A stretch of DNA of 6,540 bases, taken from NCBI GenBank assembly GCA_039927975.1, contig JBDSTZ010000529.1:1-6540 (forward strand). Direction: 5' to 3'. The position numbers and the translations under genes are program-made. Shown here one piece after another: positions 5,400 to 6,540 of the stretch. The DNA is from JBDSTZ01 sp039927975. GTDB taxonomy: Bacteria > Pseudomonadota > Gammaproteobacteria > Burkholderiales > Burkholderiaceae_D. The notes under the pieces are model-generated. The model did no database searches, was not told the origin of the DNA, and saw only the letters and a program-made list of their open reading frames with translations. The first letter of the stretch is position 1, and every line of letters begins with the position of its first letter.

Positions 5400-6251
5400 A
5401 TGCCGCCCAGTCCAGATCGACGCTCTTCCACCGCGCCCGCCGCTGCCGCCGCTGCCGCCACTGCCACCGCTGCCGCCATCGACAGCCCCGCCCCGCTGGT
5501 GTGCGAGCGCGGCCGGCGCCGCACGCTCGAATTCATGGCCGGCAATATACAGAGCGAGATGCTGATCGCCCGTCCCGATGCGCTGGTGCTGCCGTATTGC
5601 CGCGCCATGATGGCGTTCGCCCTGTTCGTGCCGCGCCCGCGCCACATCGTGATGGTCGGGCTGGGCGGCGGCTCGCTGGCCAAGTTCTGCCACCGCCATT
5701 TTCCCGCCGCGCGCATCACCGTGTTCGAGCTGCGCGCCGACGTGATCGCCCTGCGCGAGGTGTTTTGCGTGCCGCCCGACGACGCCCGCTTCCGGGTCGT
5801 GCACGCCGACGCCACCGGCGCCATCGCGGCGCTGGCCGGCGAGGTCGACGTGTTGCTGGTCGACGGTTACGACGCCTGCGGCTTGCCGCCGGCGCTGGGC
5901 AGCTCGCGCTTTTACGCCGACTGCCGGCGCGCGCTGGCTGACGGCGGCGTCTTGTGCGCCAACGTGTTCAGCTACGATCCGCAGTACGGCGCCATCCTCG
6001 GCCGCCTGCGCCTGATGTTCGGCAACCACGTGTGCTGGCTTGAGCGGGTCGCCGGCAACAACCGCATCCTGTTCGCCGTCAAGGCCGGCTTCGATCCGGC
6101 CCCCGGCGCACCGGCGCCGCGCGCGCTGCGGGTGGCGCGCTGGCTGGACCGGCGCCACGGCCTCGGCGCCGGCTGGCTGAACCGGCTGTTGGTGCGAAGC
6201 CTTGTCATATTGCTCAGCTTGAACGCCGGCAGTACCGGAAGACAACATTAA
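5400..6251 (+). CDS. Spermidine-synthase-like (SpeE-fold) SAM/dcSAM-binding protein
   Basis: This 283-residue Rossmann protein of the polyamine-synthase/methyltransferase superfamily is predicted cytosolic. Visible motifs are: RTLEF and NIQSEM (41-54), the remnant of the N-terminal substrate-entry region; nucleotide loop VGLGGGSLAKF (86-96); acidic ribose-binding Glu110 in TVFELRADVIALRE; HADA (136-139); and VDVLLVDGYD (149-158), whose two Asp residues correspond to the DxxD of aminopropyltransferases. RFYADCRRALADGGVLCANVF then follows. The large N-terminal beta domain of true SpeE is mostly absent, so this is probably a spermidine-synthase-like protein of unknown substrate rather than a housekeeping SpeE. 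Residues ~258-275 form an extra hydrophobic/amphipathic helix. Residues 14-26 are an Ala/Thr-rich tract from a 9-bp repeat. The ATG at 5400 has no Shine-Dalgarno but sits 6 bp after a -10; the true start could be internal, yet must precede codon ~33 to keep the conserved region. It is divergent from the operon at 5262. Confidence 0.85.
   Translation: MPPSPDRRSSTAPAAAAAAATATAAAIDSPAPLVCERGRRRTLEFMAGNIQSEMLIARPDALVLPYCRAMMAFALFVPRPRHIVMVGLGGGSLAKFCHRHFPAARITVFELRADVIALREVFCVPPDDARFRVVHADATGAIAALAGEVDVLLVDGYDACGLPPALGSSRFYADCRRALADGGVLCANVFSYDPQYGAILGRLRLMFGNHVCWLERVAGNNRILFAVKAGFDPAPGAPAPRALRVARWLDRRHGLGAGWLNRLLVRSLVILLSLNAGSTGRQH
5439..5474 (+). repeat. In-frame 9-bp tandem repeat (GCCGCTGCC x4)
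   Basis: There are four tandem copies of GCCGCTGCC. The first two are perfect and the last two each carry one G-to-A change. The array starts on a codon boundary of the spermidine-synthase-like gene and encodes an Ala/Thr-rich N-terminal tract. Loss or gain of a unit changes length by three residues without a frameshift. Confidence 0.8.
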
Positions 6252-6320
6252 TTCCATCTTTTTCATTTCAGGTGGGCAATTTTTCTGCGAAAATCATCAA
6301 GTTGTGACACACTAACCCCC

Positions 6321-6350
6321 GCATTCGGACGCCATCGTGCGCGTCCGTGC
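6321..6350 (+). other. Hairpin in the leader of the CHASE-sensor gene
   Basis: CGGACGC (6326-6332) pairs with GCGTCCG (6341-6347) around an 8-nt loop. The stem extends outward as GCA (6321-6323) with TGC (6348-6350) past a TT bulge. It ends 7 nt before the AGGA ribosome site. With no T-tract it is not a standard intrinsic terminator; a leader structure or protein operator is possible. Confidence 0.45.
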
Positions 6351-6370
6351 CCAACACAGGAAAAACCGCA

Positions 6371-6540
6371 ATGCCGCGTCGCCGCTTGCCGATTTCACTC
6401 GTTGTGGCGGCCACCCTGACCCTCGCGAGCGGACTGGCGGCCACCACCGCCCTGTTCGTCGCCGTCAGCCATCTTGAATACGACAAGATCTCGCTCAGCT
6501 TCCAGCAGCGCGCCGACGCCCGCGTGGCGGCGGTCGGCCA
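6371..6540 (+). CDS. N-terminus of a membrane sensor, probably CHASE-domain (cut by window end)
   Basis: The frame is open from the ATG at 6371 to the window edge (56 complete codons). It begins with a basic MPRRR, followed by one long hydrophobic segment (about residues 7-33), which fits an uncleaved signal anchor. Next comes the start of a periplasmic domain, EYDKISLSFQQRADARVAAV. The phrase FxQRADARxAA directly after the first helix is typical of the start of CHASE ligand-sensing domains, which are carried by histidine kinases and GGDEF/EAL proteins. The output domain lies beyond the window and cannot be named. The start is supported by AGGA (6358-6361) 9 nt upstream. Codon use has strong G/C third positions, as in its neighbours. 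CHASE assignment is moderate. Confidence 0.7.
   Translation, partial: MPRRRLPISLVVAATLTLASGLAATTALFVAVSHLEYDKISLSFQQRADARVAAVG

Noticed and set aside
5253..6266. Minus-strand open frame of 337 codons opposite the spermidine-synthase-like gene
   Set aside because: Low-complexity His/Gln/Gly translation with a Gly-Ser run mirroring the 9-bp repeat; the Rossmann motifs are on the plus strand.

Overview
The window is high-GC proteobacterial DNA. The overall gene style fits the Oxalobacteraceae (Massilia/Duganella/Telluria group, Burkholderiales): strong G/C at third codon positions, an AlgP/H1-like Lys-Ala-Pro protein, a CHASE sensor and a spermidine-synthase-like protein. This placement rests on protein character only, because there is no rRNA or other phylogenetic marker. 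No mobile element, CRISPR array, tRNA or rRNA was seen.

Layout. Positions 1-142 are the left edge, with a TTTCAC/GTGAAA repeat cluster and no gene I can defend. An ABC-transporter ATPase of the LolD/MacB class (143-817, +) stands without a visible permease. A region of about 33% G+C (781-900, hand count) leads into a small HTH-like regulator (995-1282, +), closed by a clear intrinsic terminator (1304-1343). The strand then switches. Reading right to left on the minus strand are a 91-residue protein of unknown function (5262-4987), a membrane-anchored GGDEF protein with a degenerate active site (4974-3811), exopolyphosphatase ppx (3658-2159) and a histone H1-like protein with a ribbon-helix-helix-like C-terminus (2085-1462). 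The last gene has its own good promoter just behind the ppx stop. Divergently, a spermidine-synthase-like Rossmann protein runs right (5400-6251, +), possibly from a leaderless mRNA. It is followed by the start of a membrane sensor with a probable CHASE domain (6371 to beyond the window).

How the genes may work together. The 91-residue protein and the GGDEF protein are only 12 bp apart and look translationally coupled. The GGDEF domain has VGVEF where GGDEF/GGEEF is expected but keeps a correctly spaced RxxD inhibitory site, so it is more likely a c-di-GMP sensor than a synthase. ppx has a possible Pho-box-like pair of direct repeats upstream, which would fit phosphate-starvation control of polyphosphate turnover. 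The H1-like protein and the small HTH protein are convergent and look like independent DNA-binding proteins.

No multi-gene system that is clearly new is visible. The best leads are the degenerate GGDEF with its small partner, the RHH/H1 fusion with an echo of its repeat just past its stop codon, and the putative Pho box and leaderless start.
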